The notes beneath the pieces were generated by a model. That model saw only the letters and a list, made by a program, of their open reading frames with translations. It ran no database searches and had not been told where the DNA came from. The position numbers and the translations under genes were made by a program. Below, one piece after another: positions 1-12,536 of a stretch of 64,000 nucleotides of DNA; the first letter of the stretch is position 1; each line of letters begins with the position of its first letter. This DNA is from Arctopsyche grandis. Its lineage: Eukaryota > Arthropoda > Insecta > Trichoptera > Hydropsychidae. The stretch is taken from positions 377,001-441,000 of the forward strand of contig NC_135366.1 in the NCBI RefSeq assembly GCF_051622035.1, written 5' to 3'.

Positions 1-1010
1 TGCTAAAATTTTTCTCATGTTTTATTAACAAAATATAATAGATATGTACATATATTGAATATTGTACAGCAGGAATAGGTAAATACATACATACATACAT
101 ACGTACGTTCTCTAGGCAAAATGTTAACTTTATTTTTGGATCTATTCTTGTGAAACGAGCGTTGTGTTATATTGCGTAAAGTGACGGTTGCGGATTTTAT
201 CTGTGCAGATCCGCGCTCTGTTCCACTCGGTAATCGTTCAGACAACAACTATTATATTATTATATTTTATACTACTATATTATATTTATATTTATAAGTG
301 TGGTATGTATGTATGTGCGTATTATATTTCTCAGGTACATACATAGGTATGTACGTATATGCACATGCATTAATTGAAGGTAATTCAGATAAACATTAAA
401 AAAATTTGCAAAGAAATCTAATCAGCTGCTGAGTGGTAAATGACTACGTTTGAAGATTGCAAAGTAGAATGTCATCTGGTGAGAGGAGTTCAGAGATGGG
501 TGTGCTCGATCCACTCCTCCAAAGAAGCTTCTTATTAACATTTTATTACGTTATGAAACACTTCTAGTTGTGACTTATAGTTATTACAATATATTCACGA
601 CCACTTTTAACTAGTCATCTTTCATTGTGAATTATATGTATATAACTAGTTTTATGCCCGTTGAAAATTCCACGGGTGCTTTCGGATTGATACATAATTT
701 AAAATAAAGTTACAATATGAATAGTAATAATTAATCGGAATCGGAACTGAAACAAAAATTGGGAATCGGTTATGCCAATTAAATTATGCAATAAAAAAAA
801 TTATAAAACTCGAAGTCAATATCTAAGTCGAAATCGGAATCGGCATCGGATAATATGAAAAGTACGTATTTTTTTACATCGCGTGACGTAAGCAAAAATG
901 TGTGTTTAATTTACAAAACCCAATATCCACAACTATGTATAAACAAACCCCGATCATTGACCCTCGATATGTATATAATATTTTCGTAACACTGTCAAAT
1001 CTTATTTTCA
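1..1010. other. AT-rich non-coding stretch
   Basis: No coding exon is supported here. The stretch holds (CATA)n/(TATG)n microsatellite tracts near 85-105 and 303-365 and otherwise unremarkable AT-rich DNA. Short open frames are not protein-like. Confidence 0.6.
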
Positions 1011-1094
1011 ACTTACAGGCCTCAAATCTCAAAATGCAGCGTTTTAAAATGTTTCCACTTAAAATGCCCTAATGAAGTACGACAAAAAGTAGGC

Positions 1095-1766
1095 AAATCA
1101 AACGTCAAACGGGTTGCCAGTAGCAGAAATAAAATTTGACGTTTCAGTGAAATCATAACCACTGGGTAATCGTAATATCTTAGCAGCCAAAACTTATTTA
1201 TTTAAGGTTTAAGTTAGGTTAGGTTAAGTTAGGGTTGGCCCTATTCATTTAAGATTATCCAGCAGTATAGCTCGGTCATCATAGCGTCGAGAGGCGCCGG
1301 GTTCGATCCCACGAGCTGACCTCGATTGAAAAGAATTTTTCAGAGTATATCTGTAGTGCTGCTGGTCAGACCTGGATATTTGTGACTCCAGATGGATCGT
1401 TTCCTATCAGAGTTTGCCAATTTTCTCTGATTTCATTGTTGAAACGGTTCACGGTAAAATTGGCTAAATATCCTTCCTACCTACTATGTCACCACTATTT
1501 GAGATTGATAAATGTACAATAAAAATGTATGTACAATTCATAGATGTTTCGTCATTTCGCGAGTTTTTCAATGTCTCGTAATTCAGCGACTTGTATAATA
1601 AAAAAAATCCTGCAATGTTTGTAATTGCCCAAGAAGGGCGCATTGGGGTTACCTGTAAGGCCTTCCTGGTATACATATATGTAAAAAATAAATAAAATAA
1701 ATTTTTAAAAGGTTGTTAGGGTCAATATTTTTTTTTGTTACTGGCATCCCATTTGACGTTTGATTT
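1095..1766. mobile_element. MITE with 28-bp inverted ends, carrying nested SINE
   Basis: The ends 1095-1122 and 1739-1766 are inverted repeats of 28 bp with two mismatches, beginning AAATCAAACGTCAAA. Just inside the left end is a TTAGGTTAGG-rich block (1199-1258), which also occurs at 57.3 kb and 61.1 kb. A tRNA-derived SINE (1262-1690) sits between the arms and appears to have inserted into the element. No transposase is visible, so it is non-autonomous. The superfamily is not assigned. Confidence 0.6.
1262..1690 (+). mobile_element. tRNA-derived SINE with LINE-like 3' hairpin tail
   Basis: The head has pol III promoter-like boxes: an A box near 1268-1280 (TAGCTCGGTCATC) and a B box at 1300-1310 (GGTTCGATCCC). 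The body after about 1355, with a motif like TCAGACCTGG and then CGTTTCCTATCAGA, recurs at 14.5, 17.8 and 45.9 kb. The 3' end carries a hairpin (1629-1669) and a short TAAA-rich tail. The same 3' hairpin type is found in LINE copies in this window, so the SINE probably uses a LINE's reverse transcriptase. Family membership is inferred from comparison of the window's own copies. Confidence 0.65.
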
Positions 1767-1839
1767 TCCGGGCGAAAACTGAATCTATCGTGTGAGCTAT
1801 TTTAGAGAGGGGCATTCTATTTATTTGCCGGGCCAATAA

Positions 1840-4800
1840 ATGGTACCCGATTATTTTACTAAAAAGTTCATACAATACATTGTACATATGAAATAAAAAA
1901 AAGATCCAAACTTACATCACAAATCCCAACTTTATATGTATATGTACAATGAACGGCTTACCCAATTGCAAAGCGCATAGATATGTAATGCAAATCTCGA
2001 TCTTTTAAGCAACAAAACCCACGGAACATTTAAACGCGTTTCCTTAATTATTTAGGTAGTTTGGATACACGTGGATGCGATTTTCCCCGTCACAGTTCAC
2101 AATTTCCTTACCACAATTTTGTAAGTCGGTGTGATTTGCAAACTATGTCAAATAGAATATATACAAACATACATATATATTTCATTGTTTTCAAACGCGT
2201 CGTCTTATATGTCTCAACAACGAACACATTTCAAAATTTTGCAATGCATTTAACATAAAAGGAACAATTCGTAACGTTGCACTTATCCATCCGGATAAGC
2301 TGTCACGAAGACCACAATATGTAATACTATACATATTTTCCGACCCCATTTTCCTGATCAAACCGAGACTAAATATTTATACACAACACAGATTATGTTT
2401 GAAAGTTTTGCAAAAATAAAAGAAAAATCATAAGTTCAAATCGGAAACCTCTATTGCATTCGAATGTTTGATTTATGACAATTATACGTCAAATATGTAT
2501 AAATATATTCATGTGAACTGACTATTGAACGAACATCACCACATCCCATGCAAGTCAGCTAACAATCACTTCATTATGTTGGAAATCTAATAATAACACC
2601 ATTTACAGATGCAACGAAGCTATTTAACTTTCAAGATTATAAGAATGAACTCTTCTTATTATTTTAAAAGTTTAGAAGGTACATATCGTATCTACATACA
2701 TATATATGTAAATATGTATATGTATTAATTATTGTTATTATTATTATTATTGTAATTGCAATAAATAAATGTATGTACTATGTATATAATACTAATAATA
2801 CACAAAAATCCAAAATAATAACACTATATGTAATTGTGAAAATTAATCGAAAAATTTTGATTTTAAATTATTTTAATTCCACATATTATATATTAAATTT
2901 TCTTATGCAAAAAAAAAAATGTCATATTTCAGAAAATATGAAAGTTACATATGAGTTACATATTTCAGAAAAACTTAAGCCGTTACAATATTTTCCAAGT
3001 CGATTTTTCTGATCCGATACGATACAGATTAAACTAAAATACCGAATGTGTGGAAATTCCACGTATCATATACAAGTATTTTAACTTTTAAGTTGCAAAT
3101 GTAGAAAATTATTTTTTGGCTGCAGAAACTCTATATAATTCTATAAATGTATATAAATATATAGATAATTTAATACTATATAAATTTATAAATGTAAATA
3201 AATAATTTAATACTACACAAATAAAATATAATTAATATGAATATTAATAAAATTTATATTTATAAATTAAAATAATAATAAATTATTTATTCAACTATAT
3301 AAATAAGCATAATATATTAATATTTATAATAAATATATTATTATAATTAATTTATTAGATTGTTAATATTTTCACCCCTTTCCTTGGACACGAGCGAGCG
3401 ACACACGAATACCAAATACGCATCGAAACGTTAGAGGCCAGTTAAAAAGTTAAAATTTAAACACATACATACACACATGCGTATAAATGTTTTTTGTTTA
3501 ATTATTATGCAACGGAATGAATTTATGTACATATATGTACGTACATAATATGTATAATGGTGGTAGGTGCGGCTTATGAGAGTCGAGGCCCCATGCGGTG
3601 CAACTTACGAGATCATTTTTTAATTTCGAGCCATTAAGCTACCGGTGTTTTTTATCGATCGATGATCCTCAATCTCTCTACATGATATTATTCGAATAAA
3701 TCATTCGTAAAATATGGCCAAAGTATGAGAAAGGCACCAACGTCTGAACTGCGCTCTCTTCTATTGGGACGAATACATACATACATATATCTGTATATTC
3801 GAATGGGAGATTAAAAGCATACATATGTATACATATGCAAATAGAAATCCCATTAAATGTATTTATTACCCATCGTTTTGATTATATAATGTTGAAATTT
3901 TAATTCAGAAAAAAATAATAGTTTATTGTTAATATGTAAATAAAGTACACATTATGATGAAAAATATTATACAGGCAACGCCATTTTGTGTCGAAAATTT
4001 CGAAGTACTTCAATATCAATGCAACATGCTCGCGAACAAAATGTTTATAAAATATAAATAATAATTTAATTCAAAATATATTTAGAAAAAAAAAGGTATT
4101 TAGTTTATGTATCGTCAAAATATGCTACAAAAATGGTTATAATTTTTTTTTTTTAATAAAATAACGACTTACAAGTTCATTATGATTTATAATATATGTA
4201 AGTAATTTTCAAATTGTTGAATACTATTGAGATTACAAATTCAATTAAAACGTCATAACAATCAAATCATTCATTTATTGTTACTTCGTACGGACATACA
4301 TACATAAATAAAGTAAAAATAATTGATAAAGTTTACAATTCACACTTTTTCAATGCCTCTTTCTGTCGTTAAATATAATTTTTATTGACTAATTTGCAGA
4401 AAAAATAAATAACAAATAGACAATTGAAAAAAACGCTATGTATACCCACCTACATACAATTATTATTTTACGACTTGAGAAACGACGAACGAAAGAGATA
4501 TCTCCACATATTTTCCACACTCTCATTCATATCCATTAATTTAACCCCTTCTACACCGACGGCACACCAATGATCAATGTTTAATTAAAGATTCCTGTAC
4601 TGCAATTTAAATGAAAAAAAAATCCACAACGAGAAACAGAGAGAGAGATAAGACCTCGCTTAAAAATCACCATAATTAACGCTTTAATTTATTTCAATTT
4701 ACCGTCGAAGATTACACCGACGTGGAAAAAATAAAAAAAGGGAAAGTTTCAGAACATATGTATGTATGTACAGGATATACATACCTACTGATACATGTAG

Positions 4801-6240
4801 TATAGATGAGGTCATAAGAAGAACCAAAGTTCTCGAGGGTTACGCAATTTCGAATTTCCAACGAAGTTCATTCGTATTCTGAGCATTCGAGGTGTACCAA
4901 TCGATAGTTAGGTATATTTATAGATATCAATGTCGCCAAATTTTATAATGACCTTTTTTTTATTTGTTTCCAAGTAGTATTAAATCAGATTCGAAATCTG
5001 AAGCATTGTCGACGTACATGAGTTGGCATTTGGAACATTGAAAAGCACGTGCGTAACAATGCATGCGATTTCTTCTCAAAATTTATACACACATACACAT
5101 ATATACATAATAGTAATAACAAATGAAATTCTGTTAAGAAGTACGTGCTTATTTAATCTTGCACGAAAAGCACGTGAAAAAAATGACTGTCTAATATAAG
5201 TATATTCATTTGACAATTTAACATTGGCCGGTGGCCTCTTCGAATGCATCATAAGCATACAAATGTATGTAGGTACTAAAATGCGACATTGACTGATGAT
5301 TGTTTATTGTGCGAGGTGTAAATGAACATATTGATTCAATACTGCACGGTTTGAAAAGTCTAAAATGTATAGCGAACGCCAATTGCAAGCAGTTCTATAC
5401 AAAAGTCATTTTAAATCAATCAAACAGGTATTTACAGGTGTTGCCGGCAAATTTTTCTATATATAATTCAAATTATTAATTATAAATTTATCATTTATGC
5501 ATTTACATGAAGAAGACTTGTTCCTTTTTTGGGTCAAAAGTAAAATTAACAGTAAAAATCTTCCATTGCGTCACCCTGGCATAATACATATAATTTAACT
5601 TTTTTTTCACATTTCTCAGAATGACATTGTGCCGTTTCGCAAAAAAAAAAAAAAAAAATGAAATGTCACAATATAAATACAGCAGATAAGATAACACTTT
5701 ATGTGACCGAAGTTTAAAATTGTTGCCATCCATAAAATACATAATAATGCTAAAATGTATTCAAAGTTGCACAAGAGAACGTGTCACCGACTCGAAATTA
5801 GACATAAAAATCGCCCATAAAACGAAAACAAATAAATTAAACGATAACGTCTCAATTCGACAGTGCGAAATACAAACAGTTCCGATAAAACGAACCAGAA
5901 TTATGGACGCAGCGCGTCATAATTATCATCAGCAGTGTCCGACCGCGAAGAAACGGAAAACTCGTCTACCGTATTTGGACATTTGCAATTAAGTAGAAAA
6001 TGCTTCCCGGTGTACGAGAATAATAATATAACGAGATTCGTTATAATATAATGACACTTGACAGATTTTCACTTCGATTAAAAAATGTCGTTTTGAGCAA
6101 CACTTCAATTTTCAATAAGCGACAAAAGTTCGCTTACGAGATAAACTTGAATCGAACTTGTTGCAAAAATAAAATAAATAAAGAAAAAAAAAACAACTTT
6201 CGTATCATCAGATTACATATGAATATGTATTCAATTTGAC
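1840..6240. other. AT-rich non-coding DNA with microsatellites
   Basis: Long AT-rich stretch with no supportable exon. It includes trinucleotide/AT tracts (about 2720-2760, 3120-3360) and CATA/TATG tracts (about 3530-3550, 3770-3830, 4755-4785). Open frames in it have low-complexity composition and no recognisable domain. Confidence 0.5.
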
Positions 6241-6491
6241 CTTTTTAACCCTTTCAGTGTCTGACATCAAAAATTTATGCTGTCAGAATTCAAATGAAGT
6301 TAACCTTTGTGTCCAGTGTCACCCATTAATTAATCTGTTGATTTCTCATTATGATAATGTATAAATTTATATTTATTTTGTATGAAAACCTTCGCTCAAA
6401 AGTTGAAGTGGATTCTAGATTGGAAGATATATAAAAATAAAATAAATAGCTAACTTAAAAATATAAGTATATGATAATATTACATATATAC

Positions 6492-6779
6492 ACACTATGG
6501 TGGCCGCTGACTCATATTTGTATCATGTTAGTTGCAAAACGCTTAGTGGCCGCTGATACATACATACATATTGAATATGCGAATATTTTTTTCACGCAGA
6601 ATATATTTTGCAGTCCGCTGCTGATATATTGTATCATCGGCCACAAACGAAAACGTGATACAAAAATATATCAGCGGACTGAAACACTTCGCGTAGTCGT
6701 GAATCATATATGTATCAGCGGCCAGTAAGCGTTGTGCACCCAACGTGATACAAATATGAGTCAGAGGCCACCATAGTGT
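6492..6779. mobile_element. Long-arm foldback element / MITE
   Basis: The 288-bp unit is nearly palindromic. The left arm (about 6492-6567, starting ACACTATGGTGGCC) matches the reverse complement of the right arm (about 6704-6779) along roughly 75 bp with few mismatches. The centre contains further inverted copies of a GGCCGCTGATACA / TCAGCGGACTG motif, so the whole unit could fold into a cruciform. There is no ORF-encoded transposase. Short open frames on both strands through it are shadows of the palindrome. Target duplication is unclear. Confidence 0.75.
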
Positions 6780-7234
6780 TAAAATCGTTCTTCCACCTCA
6801 CGAATGATTTAACTATCGAACTTCACAATATGGTGCAACGTTCAACTCTTTATAAAATATCTGAAATATAAATATGTAGATACATATAATATTTCTTATA
6901 CAAATCAATCAATCAAAAATCGAATTTTATAATAAATCACAAACGATTAGGTCTACACTCATACATACATATCTATCGTTCGAATCGTTTCCTACTTCGA
7001 AAATACACAACTTTTATCAACGTCTTTCACTTCTTTTGAATCTTTTAACCATATCTCGAACCTTTTGTGCCGCAAATCAGCCAACAAAGTTGCACACACA
7101 CACACATACACAAACAAACAAACATACAAAAAAAGTGAACCAGTTACCAGTTATATGGTGAACCAGTTCAACCTATATACGCCAGTTGTCCCGGAATAGA
7201 ACGAAATAGAAAGTTGCACGTACGTTTAAATACT

Positions 7235-7242
<8 letters not shown>

Positions 7243-7310
<68 letters not shown>
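7243..7310. repeat. (TA)n microsatellite
   Basis: Uninterrupted TA dinucleotide tract of about 65 bp. An open frame reading Tyr-Ile repeats through it is an artefact. Confidence 0.95.
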
Positions 7311-7312
<2 letters not shown>

Positions 7313-8089
7313 TATTGTATATAAGTGCACATACACACACTCGCGCATACGTAGTATAATTGAACGATTCGATTCGGAGTACTTTAAAACGTACAATTGT
7401 GACATAAAAGACTCACTTTCCACCTCACGTGTGGGAAAACGCATTCTATGCTAAGTGTACATACATACTAGGTGTATATGTATGTATATGTTCAACACCT
7501 TAAGCCCCGGCTCGACCGACGAGATGTTACCGTGTTAATTTGTTCGATTTTGATGGTATATAATGGTTCAATTCATGGGAATCGTGTCATGGGGAGCAAT
7601 TGATCACCCGATTCAAACACCCAATTAGAGGAAAAAATATATAATACAAAATGAAATTGGAATTTTTAACACGATTGTTATCTGCGTTTTATGTGTTAAA
7701 AAGGTGTTTGATTAATAGCCGCCGTTTCCTTGTATTTAACTATTTGATTTCACATGAAATTAAATATTGATTTTTACATTATTTGTATTATTGTTTTTTT
7801 TATTTTTTCGAGCTATTCGAATTTTATTGAACTGAAATTCGATTGTGCTATTGTTTTTTCGGAAGCACAGCGGTTTATTTTTATCCAAATAATTATTATA
7901 ATACATGTAGATTACTCCAACTAATGTTTGTTATATTATAATATTATAATATTTTAATTAATGAAAATACGTGACCAGCCATATACCCCCGAAAAAATAA
8001 TCTCGATACCAAGAGAGGTATAATTTTTTTTTTCAATATGTATGGTTATATATAAGTTATTCATTAAATATGATATTAAAGTTAAATCA

Positions 8090-8345
8090 ATAGATTATTT
8101 CTACAATTGAATAACGCATGCCATTCCCGTTCCCGTTTCTCAATGTGTTATTCTGATAAGTGAATGTTTCAGTTTCAAATTAATACTTAATAGTCAAATT
8201 AAACTAGAGTAATGATAATTTTTCGAAAAAGCGCAGGTGGCGAACACATTTGAAATTATTCAATTGTTTGTTTATTTTACCCTAACAACGCAGGTGGCGA
8301 CGCGAAAGCATTTGAAATTATTGCGTTGTAATGCCACTCATTCCC
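8090..8345. repeat. Dispersed repeat with CCCGTT tract (Helitron-like family)
   Basis: Contains ATTCCCGTTCCCG and a motif reading GCGCAGGTGGCGAACACA, followed by TTTGAAATTATT. The same order of motifs recurs at 62.75-62.86 kb, where it lies just inside a Helitron-like CTAG terminus. The terminus itself is not seen here. Confidence 0.45.
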
Positions 8346-8370
8346 GTTTTTCCCGTTAATTTACGTTTAT

Positions 8371-8547
8371 CATCATTCACGGTAATTCGCCACCCACTCC
8401 TGGATGAAGGCTTCTCCAACATGCTTCCATTCGTCTCTGTTTTGGGCAACTCTTTTGGGCAACTCAATTTTTCTGATTTCATTCAATCATCTCTTTTAAA
8501 TCCCATTTACATTCTCTCGGGTACCATTCGAGCACTTATTTCGTCCG
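8371..8547 (-). mobile_element. RTE-type LINE 3' fragment
   Basis: On the plus strand it reads a recurrent segment containing CCACTCCTGGATGAAGGC. This is the reverse complement of the C-terminal coding end of an RTE-like reverse transcriptase. The same segment occurs at 18.9, 21.4 and 62.1 kb, where the minus-strand peptide contains W-V-D-E-I-R-K-M-C and ends near Q-Q-W-M-x-N-G-C. This copy is short and 5'-truncated. Confidence 0.6.
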
Positions 8548-8591
8548 AACATCATACATATCTTACATATATTCATGTGATTTATTTGAAT

Positions 8592-8891
8592 TCAACTATC
8601 AGGGCAATTTTGTCTCGAGTTATTTGCACATAAAAGTGAATTCAACAGCGTAATTAAAATCAAAAGCCATATATAGACCTGGTGCGAAATATTTAAAAAT
8701 TTCACAACAAGTGCAGTCGTTGTTAACGATATCATCACCAGTGTCACATTATGTATGTATCTCTTGTTAAACCAGTCGACCTCAGGGTCATCGCGAAATT
8801 TCTCCGAGGGGTAAATATCGTTATGGCGGTTAATTACATCGTTTTCGGTTTGATTTAGTCTACTTTTACGATCGAGTATCTGCGTCGACAT
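8592..8891 (-). CDS. Possible small two-helix membrane protein or first exon
   Basis: A 99-codon ORF starting with ATG at 8889-8891. I do not recognise the family. The first ~45 residues are polar and rich in Asp, Glu, Arg and Asn. They are followed by two hydrophobic stretches (about residues 48-65 and 72-90) that could be membrane helices. Codon use and composition look more protein-like than the surrounding AT-rich frames. A CAG|GTCTAT donor-like site lies between the two hydrophobic segments, so this could instead be a first exon spliced to something further left. The 3' end runs close to an RTE fragment. Coding status is uncertain, because no homologous neighbour or confirmed splice partner was found. 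Confidence 0.3.
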   Translation of the reverse strand: MSTQILDRKSRLNQTENDVINRHNDIYPSEKFRDDPEVDWFNKRYIHNVTLVMISLTTTALVVKFLNISHQVYIWLLILITLLNSLLCANNSRQNCPDS

Positions 8892-8899
8892 TTCAGACT

Positions 8900-11430
8900 A
8901 AAATACACAATGAAATCAAACAAATAGTCGAAGAAAACATGCGGGCTTTTAAATTGAACACGAGGTCCTATGCAAATCAGCGACAATTATTCTTAGATTA
9001 TCTACGTTTAACACAAAAACGAGATACATCGTCCTATCGAACACTTTTTATTTTATAAACATACATACCGGTATGCGTAAATTAAATTATAAATATTTAT
9101 AATTATTGGGCGTAATTTGTTTGCACACACGTTTACATTGTTTCGCACGTCATTTATATTACTACACTATAAATATGTTCATATGTATGTATGTATGCAT
9201 TTCGAACTTGTTGATTTATAGTACAGTATTTTTATGAATAAGTACATGAAACCTGTATCGTTCTTTTATAAATTGATTTGTCGAAGGTATGTTCATATGT
9301 ACGTATGTATGTTATGTAAGTTAATGCGAAAGTTATGTCACTACACTTGTATGTCTGATATTATTACTTCTACTAAGAGGTTAGAATCAAAATTCAACGA
9401 TTGGCGTCAAACACTTCACCTGTATAATATCTGAATTTACCTACATACATATGTACTACGAATAATATAAATTATAAACGCCCCTCGAATAATATTCAAA
9501 AAGTAAATTTATTTGTTTGGAAACGTACGATTTGATTACTCCAAAGAGTAATAAAAAATGCGACCCCGTTAAAATAGCCCGAAGTAATAGCCCTCGTAAA
9601 TATGTACCTACATACATTTGTAATACGGTCAAAATCAATTGTTTGAAATAATTTAATAATTAATTGGAGTAATTTATCGAATACCATTTAAATTATTTTT
9701 AATAAAATTTAATCAATTGATATATTTCAATTTAACGTTAGAAACATTTGATAGTGATAGCATATTTTATATTAAATTATTATATACGGTTTGATGGATC
9801 GTATTGTTGCGATAACTGGATTGAATTGAATAAAAACTTCTACTCGCTAAACAAAAAATAAAAAACCGATTGTTCATTATGATTCGTCCGGTTCGCCATT
9901 TTGTTCTCATAGTTATGCGAAATTTTATCGCCAATTCAATACGATAATTAAAAGACCCCCCCCCCCACTTAAGGAATATCCAGTGGAAAATACTGTGTCA
10001 TTACCATCGAAACCTTCAGCTGTCAACCGATTGTTAAATACAATACAATTTTTCAAACACAATTGTATCGAATTTGCAAAATTGAAACAGACATCCTGTA
10101 TGTACATACATACATAGTATATACATATAGTATTTACACTATCGATAGTTGGATAGTTTGGTTTACAAATATTTAATATACAGACAGAGTGTGAAATATG
10201 TAATACAATAGTTGCGATCGGAATGCATTATTATTTTGTTATACTTCTGTTTTGTAATTTTTTATGACACTCGATTATTCAATACGAAAACAACAAAGAG
10301 AACTATTTCGAAATGGCAACATTTTTATTATGTGTTGATGGAAAAAACCCTACGGTTCAAAATAAAGCACCCGCATTATTATTTATTATATACATACATA
10401 CATACAAATAAAATGATGGAAATTACGCAAATTAACGACTCCACGCTAATGTATCATTGTTTGCGTTCAAATGCACAATACGTGACGTATAACTTATCAC
10501 GTTTGACATCGTTTTGATAAAATTATATTATGCAAGCGAATTTTAGAATAATTAGTGTACGTCCATATATTGATAGTTAAGACTAAAGGTATGCAAAAGT
10601 CTTATCAGTGAAAATATTTGCGTCACAATTCATACACGTTTCATGTTAATTTGTAAAAGTACATACATACATAAATATTGATTTAATTCAATTTCAAATT
10701 ACAAACTAATAAATTCAACGTGATCATATAAACTTTTACCATCTTATTTTGTATAATGTAATTTATCAACAAAACCATATTAATACAAGTATTGTATACG
10801 CTCTCAAATAATATGTAATATATAATTATGTTGAGTTTGAAAAAAATATTAAATATTTTTATGATCTTTTTTTTACGCAACACATTCTCACATAATTTTA
10901 TGAGCTTTTACATTCAGTGCGTACAATATATAATTTAATTTTTTATTCTCTGCTTATTTTGAACCACAGTGACCCATTGGGGTGACCTCTGGCATGGCGA
11001 TGACCTAATTTGAAAATAAATAAAATACAATATCGCAATACATAAATAAGGCAATTTTTCTAATCTTTCACACACAAACATACATATGTACATATTTCCT
11101 TTTATAATTTGATATTAAGCAATAAATAGATAAAACGTTTCTTTGAACGATTTAAACTATTTCTTTATCATAAAAATAATGTTTATTTATTTTTCTATGA
11201 AATGGGGGGTACACATACTACCGAAGTTTAAGAACCATAAATGTAATCAATCAATGTAAACGAGATTTAATTTTTTAAGCTACACGAAAAGTCCAATACA
11301 TTTTTCATGCATCAAACGCGAAAACTTTTTAACACGCCGTTTTCGAAATACATAATACACATAGTACGTTCAGCACTCGAATGTCGAAAGGTCACACATA
11401 ATAAAAAATAAAGTATAATATAGATGTTAA
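8900..11430. other. AT-rich non-coding DNA
   Basis: No exon is supported. It contains CATA/TATG microsatellites (about 9180-9200, 9296-9312, 10095-10115) and a C9-10 run near 9957. Near 10970-11000 there is a weak match to the CATTGGGGTGACC loop of the LINE/SINE tail hairpin, followed by an AAATAAATAAAATA tail. That may be a decayed retroelement 3' end. Confidence 0.45.
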
Positions 11431-11449
11431 TAGAAAACACGTGGTACCG

Positions 11450-11745
11450 TATTATTCAGTCGGTCTCGAAATGTGAATGTGAATTCGATGCACTTTTTCA
11501 GTGTGACACACGAGAACACGAGAAAGGGGGATCACTTGGGTCACTGCTGGGTGGGTGAGTGGGTGTATGTGAGGAGTAGCGATTGACAGGTAGATGGGTG
11601 GGTGTTCGAGAAGTAACGCAGTCGTAGCAGATGGGGGAGGGGTAGACACGACGCGCCCGTTCGACAAGCGGACACTTACTGGCTTGGGAACGCGTCGAAC
11701 TCTCTCCGAACCACTCCTCACACACCACCCAGCTATTGTTATAAT
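11450..11745. promoter_or_regulatory. GC-rich, CpG-containing island; possible promoter / 5' exon
   Basis: A ~300-bp block far richer in G+C and CpG than its flanks, not matching any repeat in the window. On the minus strand a strong splice-donor match, CCA|GTAAGTG, lies near 11,680, after a GC-rich stretch. This would suit a 5' untranslated exon of a minus-strand gene. Overlapping open frames in it show no domain. Function is inferred from composition only. Confidence 0.25.
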
Positions 11746-11986
11746 ACACTCCATTCTGTATTATACGGATATATATTATATATTCTCGATTATCCGTGCA
11801 TTAACCCACTACTTTTATTTCCATTAATTCAACGTTAATGACGATGCCGGATTTCATTTCAGGGAGGAAAATGCACGACTCCTGTTGGTAAATTGAGATG
11901 ATCTGATCAATACGCATCACTCATTTTGAGGTTTGCGTGTGCCGAAGGAATCGATATTTATGTAAAGTTTATCTACTGGAATGAAA

Positions 11987-12416
11987 TCTAATATATAATT
12001 TGGAAAAAGACTTTGTATAACGTCATCGAACAAATAATTCGCTTTTTTCCGATTCAAAGGATTCGAAGTTCCCGGGGGCGTAGGCGCCGGGGCGAAGCCC
12101 TAAGGGGCGTAGATGACGAGGGTGGAGCCCTGGGGGACAAAGCCCTAGGGCTCCGCCCCCTAGGGGGCTCAGAGGCCGATATCGGAGCCCTAGGGGGCGC
12201 AGAAGCCGGGGGTGTACATATAATTTTTTATAAGAGACTTACTATATATGTTTGTTTGTTCGTGATAGTCAATTTAATAAAAAAAAAATGAGTATTCAAA
12301 TAAATTTATATAAAATAAAACTATTCAAATAAATTTAATAAATGTTTACTATTAGATTAGTCATGTTTAAGCGGTTTATATTACAAATACCGAGCGAAGC
12401 CGGATAATACAGCTAG
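11987..12416 (+). mobile_element. Non-autonomous Helitron
   Basis: The 430-bp unit begins TCTAATATATAATTT and ends with a GC-rich short palindrome (CCGAGCGAAGCCGG) followed about 10 nt later by CTAG. These are the usual Helitron terminal features: 5' TC, 3' hairpin plus CTRR. It sits next to a T, in keeping with insertion between A and T. The middle contains an unusual GC-rich repeat (12,064-12,210). The same 3' end occurs on the minus strand at 56.5 kb. No Rep/helicase is encoded. Confidence 0.75.
12064..12210. repeat. GC-rich repeat core within Helitron
   Basis: Imperfect tandem and inverted copies of a GGAGCCCTAGGGGGC-type motif, with CGGGGCGAAGCCC and GGGCTCCGCCCCC variants. It is strongly GC-rich in an otherwise AT-rich window and can form stable stems. 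The reading frame through it is not a plausible protein. Confidence 0.75.
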
Positions 12417-12496
12417 TCTAATATATAATTTCGAAATTGACTTTTATGTATGTATATAAGAAAATATTTATTTATTTTTTACATATGTACATATAT

Positions 12497-12536
12497 ATCA
12501 GGATGGCTTTACAGGAAGACCCCATCAACGTGGACT
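12497..12536 (-). mobile_element. LINE/SINE 3'-tail remnant
   Basis: On the minus strand this reads a GGGGTCTTCCTGTAA loop followed by GCCATCCTGA. It matches the conserved 3' hairpin loop seen at 43.4 and 54.9 kb, although the left half of the stem no longer pairs. Confidence 0.5.

Noticed and set aside
6471..6743. Overlapping ORFs on both strands
   Set aside because: Both are shadows of a palindromic foldback element.
7235..7444. ORF reading through (TA)n
   Set aside because: Tyr-Ile repeat from a microsatellite, not a protein.
11862..11920. Short terminal-exon-like segment after TTTCATTTCAG (G-G-K-C-T-T-P-V-G-K-L-R, stop)
   Set aside because: Only a dozen codons, with no splice partner in phase identified. 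Cannot be told from chance.
12013..12291. 92-codon ORF rich in Gly and Arg
   Set aside because: Translation of the GC-rich repeat inside a Helitron.
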